Below the pieces are notes generated by a model. It worked only from the letters and a program-made list of their open reading frames with translations, was not told the DNA's origin and made no database searches. A stretch of 64,000 bases of DNA. It comes from Lishizhenia tianjinensis (GTDB lineage Bacteria; Bacteroidota; Bacteroidia; Flavobacteriales_D; Crocinitomicaceae). A program made the position numbers and the translations under genes. The stretch is from positions 1 to 64,000 of the forward strand of contig NZ_FPAS01000003.1 of assembly GCF_900116425.1 (NCBI RefSeq), written 5' to 3'. Positions within the stretch are counted from its first letter, which is position 1. Every line of letters starts with the position of its first letter. This document shows positions 44,211 to 55,606 of this stretch, piece by piece.

Positions 44211-45866
44211 CTAATTAACCGAGTACAAAGATTGCTTTAAGAAACGGTAGCTTCCAGTTGGGGTATACTCCTTAATTTGCATGCGTTGCTCTGTGGTAGA
44301 GGGAGTTAAAATAATTTCTTCACCTTGAGCATTAAATTTTACCTTCAATTTATCAAAGGATGCAGGAACATTGGTCCAACGATAAGTCAATTCACCTGTT
44401 TTAGAAATTTCATATTCTAAATGTGGACTTTGGTGTTGTGTTAAATACACCTTAAAAAACCAAGTAAAGTCTTTCCCTGTTTTAGCATTGACCACATCAA
44501 TAAAATCTTGAGAATCTACAAGCGAATATTTGTATTGATCGTAAAAACTAGAAATGATATCGAAAAACAGGGTGTCATCATTTAGCTGTTCCCTAAGCGT
44601 ATGTAAAATCCAAGCTCCCTTCACATATACATCAGAATGTTTACGAAAATGGAACCATCTCCTCCCCTCAACGCCTACCACAGGATATTTATTTTCGATT
44701 GAGGGTCGAATTCTGCGCAGACTTATATCGTAATATTGCTCACCCAACATCTGTTCATAATACACCGATTCTGAATAAGTGGCAAAACCTTCTTGTATCC
44801 ATACATCAGCCAAGTCTTTTACCGTAATGCTGTTTCCCCACCATTCATGCGCCGTTTCATGCAGGATAATATAATCCGTGGTAAATAAACCACCCTTACT
44901 GTACCCATTTCCATAAGCGATGGCAGATTGATGCTCCATACCTGCATAGGGAGATTCTATCATTTTAAAACCGTCCTTATACCAGGGATATAACCCAAAA
45001 ATTCTTTCATACACTTTTAAAATATGATGGGTTTGTTTAAAGTGTTTTTCAGCTTTTTTAGCATGCTGTTTTAACACATAGTAATTTAAGGTTAATTCAT
45101 CTCCACCCAAACCTTTGTAGCTATCCTGAACCAAGGTAAAGTCTCCCACATACACGGTTATATTATAGGTATTGATGGGGTAAGAAACAAACCAAGTATA
45201 GCTTGTAGTTTCCTTATTTTCTAAGGTATTTTCTAAAACACCATTCCCTACGCCAATAAGTCCTTTCGGAACAGTATAGGTCATTCGCACACTATCAGGT
45301 TCATCAGCGGTATGATCTTTCAACGGCCACCATAAACTCGCTCCATCCGATTCACAAGCGACACCTATCCAAGGTTTACCTTCAGTATCTTCCTTCCACA
45401 CAAATCCACCTTTCCAGGGAGCTTTCTTCGCCTCTTCAGGAGCACCATTATATTTTACTTTTAATATGAATTCATCCCCCTTTTTATGCGAAGTTTGAAC
45501 AAATACCGCACGGTGCTTTCTATCAAAGCTTAGAGCTTTATTGGAATGTACATCTTCTAGCGATGTGATTTCAAAATTTGGATGTAGATCTATTTGAAGT
45601 GTATCAAAATTGGCTGTTGCAATGGCGTGAATAAAGACTGTCCCTTTTAAGGTTTGATCCTCTGGATGAACCTCTATTTGTAAATCATAGTAATTTACAT
45701 CGAAACAGGTTCTTAGAGGGGTGAGTTCTCCCAACAAGATTTGTTCTTCACTGAACTTGGGAATCTTTCCTTCTCTTTTAGGTGTTGCCATTTCTGAACG
45801 AAATAAAGAACAGGACCCAAAGAGGAGAGCTAAAATAAGGGCAAATAGGTAATTGATAAATTTCAT
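44211..45866 (-). CDS. M1 family metallopeptidase, lipoprotein
   Basis: About 551 residues. The signal peptide (M-K-F-I-N-Y-L-F-A-L-I-L-A-L-L-F-G-S-C) has a lipobox with lipidation at about Cys19. An M1 N-terminal beta domain (~50-240) precedes the catalytic domain with H-E-T-A-H-E-W-W-G-N and W-I-Q-E-G-F-A-T-Y-S-E (HExxH and Glu). The long C-terminal helical domain of aminopeptidase N is missing, so this is a short M1 form. The start is chosen at the ATG of the lipoprotein signal; an upstream extension to 45962 via TTG would cross the 20-bp palindrome and a terminator for the neighbour. Confidence 0.88.
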   Translation of the reverse strand: MKFINYLFALILALLFGSCSLFRSEMATPKREGKIPKFSEEQILLGELTPLRTCFDVNYYDLQIEVHPEDQTLKGTVFIHAIATANFDTLQIDLHPNFEITSLEDVHSNKALSFDRKHRAVFVQTSHKKGDEFILKVKYNGAPEEAKKAPWKGGFVWKEDTEGKPWIGVACESDGASLWWPLKDHTADEPDSVRMTYTVPKGLIGVGNGVLENTLENKETTSYTWFVSYPINTYNITVYVGDFTLVQDSYKGLGGDELTLNYYVLKQHAKKAEKHFKQTHHILKVYERIFGLYPWYKDGFKMIESPYAGMEHQSAIAYGNGYSKGGLFTTDYIILHETAHEWWGNSITVKDLADVWIQEGFATYSESVYYEQMLGEQYYDISLRRIRPSIENKYPVVGVEGRRWFHFRKHSDVYVKGAWILHTLREQLNDDTLFFDIISSFYDQYKYSLVDSQDFIDVVNAKTGKDFTWFFKVYLTQHQSPHLEYEISKTGELTYRWTNVPASFDKLKVKFNAQGEEIILTPSTTEQRMQIKEYTPTGSYRFLKQSLYSVN

Positions 45867-45873
45867 ATTGTGT

Positions 45874-45893
45874 AGTCTAACAGCTGTTAGACT
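45874..45893 (-). promoter_or_regulatory. Perfect 20-bp palindrome before the M1 aminopeptidase start
   Basis: Sequence AGTCTAACAGCTGTTAGACT, fully symmetric with no spacer, 7 nt upstream of the ATG at 45866. It could be a repressor operator or, in RNA, a hairpin covering the ribosome-binding region. Confidence 0.6.
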
Positions 45894-45944
45894 TTCGAAA
45901 GGTGGAAAAGTTACATGCATGGTTGAATTTTTATGGGAATATAA

Positions 45945-45976
45945 CAAAAAAGCCCCTCTCAATTGAGAAGGGCTTT
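45945..45976 (-). terminator. Terminator of the FG-GAP repeat protein gene
   Basis: 14-base arms (45949-45962, 45963-45976) with a single mismatch and an A-run on the left that is a T-run on the minus strand. It is almost identical in the stem to the gyrB terminator near 49940. Confidence 0.8.
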
Positions 45977-45994
45977 AAACAGTTTATCATAAGG

Positions 45995-48900
45995 CTATTG
46001 AACCTGAACATTTCGAGAAAATAATATCTCCCCATTTTTAACTACGCGCAACACATATGCCCCTGTAGGAAGGTTCTCCCTCTTCAATTGAACAACATCT
46101 GATTTTTCAACTTCTTTTGTCACAGCAACTGCCCCTGTTGCATTCACTAATTCTATTGTCACATCTGACAACTCAGCATCAAATACAATATTCAATACTT
46201 CATTGAAAGGGTTTGGATAAATACTGATACTCGTTATCCCGTATTGTTCTAGTCCAAGACATTCATCTACAACTATGTCAAAACTATAGTTTAGAGGACA
46301 ACCATTTTCAGAATCAACACTATAATTTAAAGTATGTACTCCCAATCCTACAGTAGAAGGATCAAACATAGTATCGTTCACTATTCCTGTCCCTGAGAAA
46401 ACTCCTCCTTCTGGTAATAGATTTGGCAACTCCATCCAACCATAATAATCGCAAGTAACACTATCATATGCATTCACCAAAGAAACATTTTCATTTAAGG
46501 CCGCACAGTCTATTATCGTTAGAAATGCAGTATTCGTTATAACAGCTGGATTTTGATCAAAATAGATATACGCCGTATTATTTATAACTGTCCCTTTGGG
46601 TAAAGAAGGTACCAATTCCATGTTAAATTTAACATATCCTTGACTACCTAGATAATTTACATTACTATCTGGTAAAAAGATATTTTCAAAAGTGAATACA
46701 ATTTCTCTTGTGGCTTTAATTTCATAGGTCATATTATGTGATGCACTTATAAATTCGAAACTGGAAATATCAAGTTCATCACCTATAATATCACTAATTA
46801 CTACATTAGTTGCCGTATCATTACCCGTATTTTGAAAACGAATCAAATACTCAATAAGGGTATCTTCTTCGTTGATGTAATTTTCAACACCTAAACCTGC
46901 GGGAATTGATGTTTTATCGTTCGGATCGTAAGCACACGTGTTCATTCTTTCAGTACTATCCGTAAAATTTGAAACGATATTACCATTTTCCAATACATCC
47001 ACCTTCAACTTATTCAGTTGGTAGGTTCCCATACTTAAGAATGATGGGTTATAATATGAAACATCCATTTTATGCTCATTACCAAAACCAATGTCACTAA
47101 AATTAAAGTAAAAGCTTTGACCATTTATTGAATCTGGAAGAACGCTGGCATCAAAATAATCGAGACTATCATCTAAGTTAACCAAGAATACTCCTGATGG
47201 TTTAATGGTACCTTCATTTCTAATGTTTACCCAAACTTTAGACAGACTATTACAAGAACCCTGACCGGTAGTGATTTTTGCTGAAAGTTGATAAAACAGA
47301 GAATCGGGTTCTAAACCGAAATCAAGGTTAACGTAACTCGTACCTACCGTATCTATTGAAATATGGTAAACTAAAGAGTCCGTACTTACACTCCACCCCC
47401 CTTTTTCTATCATCAATTCATATTGGCCAAGACCAGCATTGATATTGAAATCAAAATTACCATTGAAATCAGTTATAGTTATATCAGAGGTTGGATTCGT
47501 TTTTACTTTAACATAAGGGAGTCCTTCCTCACCAGCATCTTTAACTCCATTCCCGTTTAAGTCGGCAAATACATGACCTTTTACATTCGCCTGTGCTACA
47601 GATTCATTGTACATCACAGAAAAAACATCATTCACAAACATGTATAGCAAATCTTGGTCACCATCATTGTCTATATCCTTCAATTCAAACTTACTTGCAT
47701 GTAAAGGGGTAATTAAGGTTTCCACGGCCTCAAAACTTCCATTTCCTAAACTTTTACAATAGTACATTCCCTTTTCAGGTTCATAGGTTAGACCTTTAGA
47801 ATAAACTAAATCATTCCATCCGTCGTTATTTACATCTGCAAATTGAAAATCATTAATCACTATTTGGGTTGACAAAACAGAATTAGGTAATAATTGCACT
47901 GGAGTTACCGGGAAAACACCACCATTTCCCTGCTGAAACAACGCAAATTGATTGTTAAAATTATAACCTTTAACCACCAAATCTAGTTTTCCATCTAGAG
48001 TCACATCTTCAAATACATAGTTCCCTGCGGTATAATTACTACCAAATGGTGTCAGTTTATCTACATTCATAAACTGATGATTACTATCAGAATAACAAAT
48101 GACCACAGTATCTGGAACTAAATTACTCGTTGATCTATAAGTCAAATCCTTAAATCCATCATTGTTAATATCATAAAACCCAATGTCGTATGGATAATAA
48201 CTAGGTGCAGCTATGGCATATTTTGTAAAATTTCCTTGTCCATCATTGTGACATAAATAAAAGGAATCAGCTGGACTGTCTAAATAGAAATAGTCGGTAA
48301 TTCCATCCTCATCATAATCTAAACTCATAGGCACAAAACTGCTATAACTGTTTTGTACTTCCGGGTTACTAAGGTGGAGCCCTGCATTACCTTCAAAAAG
48401 AGCAACTGACATCAAATTACTACCATCAAAAGGACCTATTAATAAAAAATCTGTAAGGTTATCACCGTTTAAATTTCCTGTTGTTGTAAAACTGAACGGT
48501 ACTTCAGTACCTAATGCATTCTCAGCTGTTAAATAGCGTTGATCATAAACACCATTTCCCTTACCTAACCAAACATTTAGATAAGAATTAGAAAAACTCT
48601 GATTGAAAATATCCGTTATTCCATCTCCATTAAGATCTCCTACCATTATTTTCTTAAACCCACTATGTTGTAATAGGATAGGATGTTTTTCAGTTTGAAT
48701 AATTCCATTCCCTATTCCCTTCAACACGAAAGGTTTCTGAGGATTCACGTTAGCTATGTCCTTAATTCCGTCACCATCTATGTCTTCAAAATAAACTCTG
48801 TGTATGTAAGGTATTTCATCGCTAATAACTACACCTTGCTCAAGTGGAAATGAATTCAGTGGATTTTTTTTATACAAAACCAGGTCATTCCCCCCTGAGC

Positions 48901-49852
48901 TTTTCATTAATAAATCTAGATCACCATCGTTGTCTATATCCACACTTAAATGTCCGGGCTGTCCGTTAATTTGCAAATTGGTAGGAAGAGTATCTGATAC
49001 TACAAAGTTGGTTTGGTTGAAACTAAAAATATAATAGGCCCCCATCCAGTTACCATATACCATTTCCATCTTACCGTCATCATCGAAATCAAAATTAAAT
49101 TGATGATTAATAGTTAATGAATTGATTAAAACAGTATCGGCCTGAGCCAAAACATGATTTCCTAAATTTTCAACAAAAACAGAATAGGTCCCTGTAGATG
49201 TATTTAATCCTTCAACGAAGTCTAAATCTCCATCATTGTCTACATCAAACCTTTCATAATTTGCCAAGTTATAGCTGTAAAGATTACCTTCATCGACAAA
49301 TGCGCCACCATTGTTCCTGTACCATCTGCTATAAAACGAGTAATTTTCGATGAAAATATCCTTTTGATTATCTTGGTTTAGATCTTCAACATGAAACTGA
49401 ATAAATCCAAAAGTTCCGATATTTAAATTGAAAAGAAAATTCAAATTTGAAAATCCACCATTACCATCATTGTAAAGCACGTAGATTTCAGTAAGGTTTC
49501 CTGTAAAAATTAAATCTTCAAAACCATCCCCATTCATATCAGCTATATTACAGCATTGAATATTGGTAATGTAATCCGGAAAAATAAAAAGAGATTGAGG
49601 AGCTACGAAACTAAGATCCGCATTCGCCTCCATATAATGAAAAATGTAATTTCCAGTATGATCGCTTTTACGCACGGCTAATACATCTAGGCGACCGTCA
49701 TTGTTAACATCTAATAAATCATTTTTCTCACCACCGATAGTTTGTGCTACAAACAAATTATCCGCACTGAGAACTTTAGGACTACTGAATTGAGCAATTC
49801 CAAAAAGACTTGAAAAAATAGATAGTAATAGAAGGGTGATTTTGGTGTTCAT
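45995..49852 (-). CDS. T9SS-secreted FG-GAP/VCBS repeat protein
   Basis: 1285 residues. Signal peptide to about 20 (F-G-I-A-Q). Residues ~20-780 are tandem FG-GAP/VCBS repeats with calcium-binding D-x-D/N-x-D-G-x-x-D loops (D-V-N-N-D-G-R-L-D, D-M-N-G-D-G-F-E-D, D-I-D-N-D-G-D-L-D and others), likely a seven- or more-bladed propeller. Then an SdrD-B/Cna-like domain (V-F-A-D-L-N-G-N-G-V-K-D-A-G-E-E-G), an unknown beta domain starting D-P-N-D-K, another Ig-like part and a C-terminal T9SS type A-like sorting domain (Y-P-N-P-F-N-E). Such proteins act as adhesins or cell-surface scaffolds. Monocistronic between its own terminator and that of gyrB. Confidence 0.88.
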   Translation of the reverse strand: MNTKITLLLLSIFSSLFGIAQFSSPKVLSADNLFVAQTIGGEKNDLLDVNNDGRLDVLAVRKSDHTGNYIFHYMEANADLSFVAPQSLFIFPDYITNIQCCNIADMNGDGFEDLIFTGNLTEIYVLYNDGNGGFSNLNFLFNLNIGTFGFIQFHVEDLNQDNQKDIFIENYSFYSRWYRNNGGAFVDEGNLYSYNLANYERFDVDNDGDLDFVEGLNTSTGTYSVFVENLGNHVLAQADTVLINSLTINHQFNFDFDDDGKMEMVYGNWMGAYYIFSFNQTNFVVSDTLPTNLQINGQPGHLSVDIDNDGDLDLLMKSSGGNDLVLYKKNPLNSFPLEQGVVISDEIPYIHRVYFEDIDGDGIKDIANVNPQKPFVLKGIGNGIIQTEKHPILLQHSGFKKIMVGDLNGDGITDIFNQSFSNSYLNVWLGKGNGVYDQRYLTAENALGTEVPFSFTTTGNLNGDNLTDFLLIGPFDGSNLMSVALFEGNAGLHLSNPEVQNSYSSFVPMSLDYDEDGITDYFYLDSPADSFYLCHNDGQGNFTKYAIAAPSYYPYDIGFYDINNDGFKDLTYRSTSNLVPDTVVICYSDSNHQFMNVDKLTPFGSNYTAGNYVFEDVTLDGKLDLVVKGYNFNNQFALFQQGNGGVFPVTPVQLLPNSVLSTQIVINDFQFADVNNDGWNDLVYSKGLTYEPEKGMYYCKSLGNGSFEAVETLITPLHASKFELKDIDNDGDQDLLYMFVNDVFSVMYNESVAQANVKGHVFADLNGNGVKDAGEEGLPYVKVKTNPTSDITITDFNGNFDFNINAGLGQYELMIEKGGWSVSTDSLVYHISIDTVGTSYVNLDFGLEPDSLFYQLSAKITTGQGSCNSLSKVWVNIRNEGTIKPSGVFLVNLDDSLDYFDASVLPDSINGQSFYFNFSDIGFGNEHKMDVSYYNPSFLSMGTYQLNKLKVDVLENGNIVSNFTDSTERMNTCAYDPNDKTSIPAGLGVENYINEEDTLIEYLIRFQNTGNDTATNVVISDIIGDELDISSFEFISASHNMTYEIKATREIVFTFENIFLPDSNVNYLGSQGYVKFNMELVPSLPKGTVINNTAYIYFDQNPAVITNTAFLTIIDCAALNENVSLVNAYDSVTCDYYGWMELPNLLPEGGVFSGTGIVNDTMFDPSTVGLGVHTLNYSVDSENGCPLNYSFDIVVDECLGLEQYGITSISIYPNPFNEVLNIVFDAELSDVTIELVNATGAVAVTKEVEKSDVVQLKRENLPTGAYVLRVVKNGEILFSRNVQVQ

Positions 49853-49868
49853 AAAATTAAGTTTGATT

Positions 49869-49876
49869 CAAATTTA
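49869..49876 (-). promoter_or_regulatory. Candidate -7 box for the FG-GAP gene
   Basis: Minus strand TAAATTTG fits TAnnTTTG, 16 nt before the ATG. Confidence 0.4.
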
Positions 49877-49926
49877 AATATTTCAATTTAAAAATAGCCG
49901 CTTAGGGCTTGATTTATACTATAATG

Positions 49927-49960
49927 CAAAAAAAAGCCCCTCTCAAAATGAGAAGGGCTT
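49927..49960 (-). terminator. Terminator of gyrB
   Basis: Stem AAGCCC..TCTCA with TGAGA..GGGCTT and one internal mismatch; T-run on the minus strand. Stem sequence is nearly the same as the terminator at 45945-45976. Confidence 0.8.
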
Positions 49961-49980
49961 ACATTAAATACAATTAAGTA

Positions 49981-51987
<2,007 letters not shown>

Positions 51988-52002
51988 TTAAGACAGGGCT
52001 AA

Positions 52003-52010
52003 CAAATATA
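52003..52010 (-). promoter_or_regulatory. Candidate -7 box for gyrB
   Basis: Minus strand TATATTTG matches TAnnTTTG, 63 nt before the gyrB ATG. Confidence 0.45.
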
Positions 52011-52116
52011 GCGAATAGATACCGCAAAAGCTAGTTAAATAGACCTAGATATACATGCTATTTATTAACATGTAATCAACAAAAATATGATGGCTTAAAA
52101 CTTAAAATTGAGGCAT

Positions 52117-52146
52117 AAAAAAAGCCCTCTTAAAAAGAGGGCTTTT
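52117..52146 (-). terminator. Terminator of the nqrABCDEF operon
   Basis: 12-bp stem AAAAGCCCTCTT/AAGAGGGCTTTT (52120-52131, 52135-52146) with AAA loop and T-run on the minus strand. Confidence 0.85.
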
Positions 52147-52153
52147 AAATATC

Positions 52154-53449
52154 TTAACCACCGAAGTCGTCGAAAGATACGTTTTCTGGTGGAACTCCCC
52201 AGTCATCACACATCTTAACAACCGCGTTGTTCATCATTGGCGGTCCACAGAAATAGAATTCTATATCCTCTGGCGCTTCGTGATGCGTTAAATAGTTATC
52301 AATTACCGCTTGGTGAACGAAACCAACGAATCCGTCTCCTTCGTCATCCATGTTTTTCTTTTCTTTCCAGTTATCTTCTGGTAATGGCTCAGAAAGAACC
52401 AAGTGGAACTTAAAGTTCGGGAAGTCACGCTCTAAAGAACGGAAGTGCTCTAAGTAGAACAACTCTCTTCTAGAACGACCACCGTACCAGTAAGAAACTT
52501 TACGATCCGTTTTCAAAGTCTTGAACAAGTGGTACAAGTGAGAACGCATTGGCGCCATACCTGCTCCACCACCGATGTATAACATTTCAGCATCAGATTC
52601 CTCGTTGATGAAGAATTCACCGTAAGGTCCTGAAATAACCGCTTTATCACCTGGTTTCAAGTTAAAGATGTAAGAAGAAGCAACTCCTGGGTTAACCTTC
52701 ATCCATCCATTTGCATTTCTATCCCATGGTGGAGTAGCAATACGAACGTTCAACATAATTCTTCTTCCTTCAGCAGGGTAAGAAGCCATAGAGTACGCAC
52801 GAACAACATCTTCGTCATTCTTCATTTGAAGATCCCATAAACCGAACTTATCCCATTCTGTTTGGAATTTCATTGGTTCTCCTGGGTGATCTTCTGGGTG
52901 CGCAGTGATATCCATGTCTTTGAAATTCACTACTGTGTTAGGAATACGAATTTGGATGTAACCACCCGCTTTGTAATCCATATCCTCAGGAATCTCAACT
53001 ATAAACTCTTTAATGAAAGAGGCAACGTTGTAGTTAGAAACAACTTCTGCTTCCCACTCCTTAATTCCTAAGATTTCGTCATGGATTTTAATTTCCATGT
53101 CTTCTTTAACTTTTACCTGACAACCTAAACGGTAGTTGTCAGCAATCTCCTTACGAGAGAAGTGCGGTTCTTCTGTTGGTAAAATGTTTCCACCTCCAGA
53201 AAGTACTTGACATGTACACTGTACACACGTACCCCCACCACCACAAGCTGATGGTAAGAAAATACCTTGACTTCCTAATGTAGAAAGTAGTGACCCACCA
53301 CCATCTACTTCTAATTGCTTATCACCGTTGATAGTAATTTTAATCTTACCAGACGGAGATAACTTTGCCTTAGCAAATAGCAACATACTTGTTAGCAACA
53401 AAACTACTATTAAGAATACTGCTACTGTTATAATAATACCTAAGCCCAT
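52154..53449 (-). CDS. nqrF: Na+-translocating NADH:quinone reductase subunit F
   Basis: 431 residues. N-terminal membrane helix, a [2Fe-2S] ferredoxin domain with C-G-G-G-G-T-C-V-Q-C and the fourth cysteine in R-L-G-C-Q-V-K-V, FAD domain with R-A-Y-S-M-A-S-Y-P and NADH domain with G-G-G-A-G-M-A-P-M-R. It oxidises NADH and is the electron entry of Na+-NQR. Last gene of nqrABCDEF, 3 bases after nqrE. Confidence 0.96.
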   Translation of the reverse strand: MGLGIIITVAVFLIVVLLLTSMLLFAKAKLSPSGKIKITINGDKQLEVDGGGSLLSTLGSQGIFLPSACGGGGTCVQCTCQVLSGGGNILPTEEPHFSRKEIADNYRLGCQVKVKEDMEIKIHDEILGIKEWEAEVVSNYNVASFIKEFIVEIPEDMDYKAGGYIQIRIPNTVVNFKDMDITAHPEDHPGEPMKFQTEWDKFGLWDLQMKNDEDVVRAYSMASYPAEGRRIMLNVRIATPPWDRNANGWMKVNPGVASSYIFNLKPGDKAVISGPYGEFFINEESDAEMLYIGGGAGMAPMRSHLYHLFKTLKTDRKVSYWYGGRSRRELFYLEHFRSLERDFPNFKFHLVLSEPLPEDNWKEKKNMDDEGDGFVGFVHQAVIDNYLTHHEAPEDIEFYFCGPPMMNNAVVKMCDDWGVPPENVSFDDFGG

Positions 53450-53452
53450 ATC

Positions 53453-54160
53453 TTATTTGTTTAATTCGATGTTTTGTGAAGTTTTAGGAGCTTCAACTTG
53501 TTCAGTTTCTGCTTTCTTATCTCCGTTTTTGTATTCAATTCCCATGAAACTCATGAAAGCGATACCCATCAATCCTGTAAGGATGAAAGTAATACCCAAT
53601 CCTCTTAAAGGAGCTGGTACTTGAGAGTATCTAATTTTCTCACGAATTGCAGCAATCGCTACGATAGCTAAGAACCAACCAATACCAGAACCAATACCGA
53701 ATGCTGTAGCATCAGCGATAGTAGAGTACTGACGGTCTGCCATGAACAATGCTCCTCCTAAGATAGAACAGTTTACCGCGATCAATGGTAAGAAGATACC
53801 CAACGCACCGTAAAGTGCAGGAGCAAATTTCTCTACCAACATCTCAACCAACTGTACCATAGAGGCAATTACTGCGATGAACATGATGAAAGAAAGGAAG
53901 CTTAAATCGATAGTGTGTGCACCATCTAAACCGTACTCAGGATTTAACCATCCTAAAGCACCTTCTTTCAATACGTAGTTTTGTAACAAGTAGTTCATTG
54001 GGATAGTGATTCCCAATACGAATATTACCGCTGCTCCTAATCCTACTGCTGTTTTTACAGTTTTAGATACAGCTAAGTAAGAACACATTCCTAAGAAATA
54101 TGCGAAAATCATATTCTCAGAAAAGATCGCTTTTACAAATATGTCTAATGTAGTATCCAT
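53453..54160 (-). CDS. nqrE: Na+-NQR subunit E
   Basis: 235 residues with six membrane helices. The two half-channel cysteines that bind the intramembrane iron centre together with NqrD are present: Cys26 in L-G-M-C-S-Y and Cys131 in A-V-N-C-S-I. A longer charged C-terminus (after ~200) is more than in short relatives. Part of the sodium pump; 35 bases after nqrD. Confidence 0.95.
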   Translation of the reverse strand: MDTTLDIFVKAIFSENMIFAYFLGMCSYLAVSKTVKTAVGLGAAVIFVLGITIPMNYLLQNYVLKEGALGWLNPEYGLDGAHTIDLSFLSFIMFIAVIASMVQLVEMLVEKFAPALYGALGIFLPLIAVNCSILGGALFMADRQYSTIADATAFGIGSGIGWFLAIVAIAAIREKIRYSQVPAPLRGLGITFILTGLMGIAFMSFMGIEYKNGDKKAETEQVEAPKTSQNIELNK

Positions 54161-54195
54161 TATTTAATGTCTTTTATAATTAGTAAATCTCTTTT

Positions 54196-54885
54196 CTAGT
54201 GATCCTCGATTAACGCTTTATTTCTAGAACGCTGAACCCAGATAATGATACCAACAACGATCAAGGCCATTGGAGGTAAGATCATCATGTTGTTGTTCAC
54301 GTATCCCATTGCGTACAAACCAGACTCTTCGCCTGGAAGGTTGTTTCCGAAAATTTCAAATCCTAAGATTTTTCCTGATCCAAACAACTCACGTACTAAG
54401 GCTACCAACAACAAGATCCAAGCATAACCAAATGAGTTACCTAAGGCATCCATGATAGATGGCCAAGGCTTGTTACCCATAGCAAATGCTTCGAAACGTC
54501 CCATGATAATACAGTTGGTAATGATCAAACCTACGAATACAGATAACTTCTCTGAAATATCTGGTACGAAGGCTTGTAACAATTCATCAACAATAATTAC
54601 CAAAGAGGCAACAACTACTAATTGTACAATAATTCTAATTCTTGACGGAATTAAGTTTCTTAACAATGAAATTGATAAGTTACCCATTACCAATACGAAC
54701 AATACAGAAACAGACATCCAAAAGGCCTGCTCAACTTGTACTGTAATCGCCAAAGCTGAACAAATACCTAATACCTGAATTGTAATTGGGTTATTGTCTG
54801 ATAAAGGATCCGTAACTAATTTTCTATTCTTTTTAGAGAATAATGGCTCGCTAGGAGCTTTTGTTTTTTCTACAGTTTCACTCAT
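54196..54885 (-). CDS. nqrD: Na+-NQR subunit D
   Basis: 229 residues, six membrane helices after a hydrophilic N-terminal region of about 30 residues (E-K-T-K-A-P-S-E-P). Cys42 in L-G-I-C-S-A and Cys125 in I-T-N-C-I-I are the expected ligands of the intramembrane iron site shared with NqrE. Eight bases after nqrC. Confidence 0.95.
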   Translation of the reverse strand: MSETVEKTKAPSEPLFSKKNRKLVTDPLSDNNPITIQVLGICSALAITVQVEQAFWMSVSVLFVLVMGNLSISLLRNLIPSRIRIIVQLVVVASLVIIVDELLQAFVPDISEKLSVFVGLIITNCIIMGRFEAFAMGNKPWPSIMDALGNSFGYAWILLLVALVRELFGSGKILGFEIFGNNLPGEESGLYAMGYVNNNMMILPPMALIVVGIIIWVQRSRNKALIEDH

Positions 54886-54893
54886 CGCTTTCC

Positions 54894-55604
54894 TTATTTC
54901 TTGTTATTGAAATATTTTACGTAAACAGCCATAGTACGGTTCATCATTTCCCCTACTCCTACTGAAGTAATTGTACCTCCAGTAATACCATCTACTTTCA
55001 TTTCGTTTACTCCTGATCCATCCTTCACAACTTGAATTGGTTGGAACTCATTGTTTACAGAAATTTTCTCACCAACCCATCTGTCTTCAAAGAAAGATTG
55101 TTTGATTTCCGCTCCCAAACCTGGAGTTTCTCCTTTGTGGTCGAATGCAGCACCTGCAATTGTTTCGTTATCCTCTCCAATCGCGATGTATCCCCAAATT
55201 GGTCCCCAAAGTCCTGCTCCTACAACTGGTAAAATTGTAATCATTTTACCTTCTGCGTTCTTCGCTTCGAAAACTGGGTATTTTCTATCTGCTTTTTCTA
55301 TCGTCTTGTTTCTGTACTGGTTTCTTACATCTACGCTGAATGCTTTTTCACCTTCAATTACATTTCCAGTTGCATCCACTACGAAAGAGTTCAATACTGT
55401 TTCGTCGTAAATTCCATCTACCGTACTTCTTGTAGACTCAATTCCAATGGCACTTAAGATGTCCATTTTCTTTTTCTTCTCCGCGTTTGCTTTTTTGATA
55501 TCCGCCAAACCAAGCGACAGAGATGCCAATATGGTACCTACAACAACAACTAATGCTATTGCAAATCCAAATGTATATCCGTTACTATCTCTATTAATTG
55601 CCAT
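54894..55604 (-). CDS. nqrC: Na+-NQR subunit C
   Basis: 236 residues. One N-terminal membrane helix (F-G-F-A-I-A-L-V-V-V-V-G-T-I-L-A) and a periplasmic FMN-binding domain. The covalent flavin motif is D-G-I-T-G-G-T-I-T-S, with Thr211 as the predicted phosphoester-linked threonine; the usual SGAT is TGGT here. It carries electrons across the membrane. Directly after nqrB (2-base gap). Confidence 0.94.
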   Translation of the reverse strand: MAINRDSNGYTFGFAIALVVVVGTILASLSLGLADIKKANAEKKKKMDILSAIGIESTRSTVDGIYDETVLNSFVVDATGNVIEGEKAFSVDVRNQYRNKTIEKADRKYPVFEAKNAEGKMITILPVVGAGLWGPIWGYIAIGEDNETIAGAAFDHKGETPGLGAEIKQSFFEDRWVGEKISVNNEFQPIQVVKDGSGVNEMKVDGITGGTITSVGVGEMMNRTMAVYVKYFNNKK

Positions 55605-55606
55605 TA

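Noticed and set aside
45867-45962. N-terminal extension of the short M1 peptidase
   Set aside because: It would start at TTG, cross a perfect palindrome and a terminator, and place residues before a clear lipoprotein signal.
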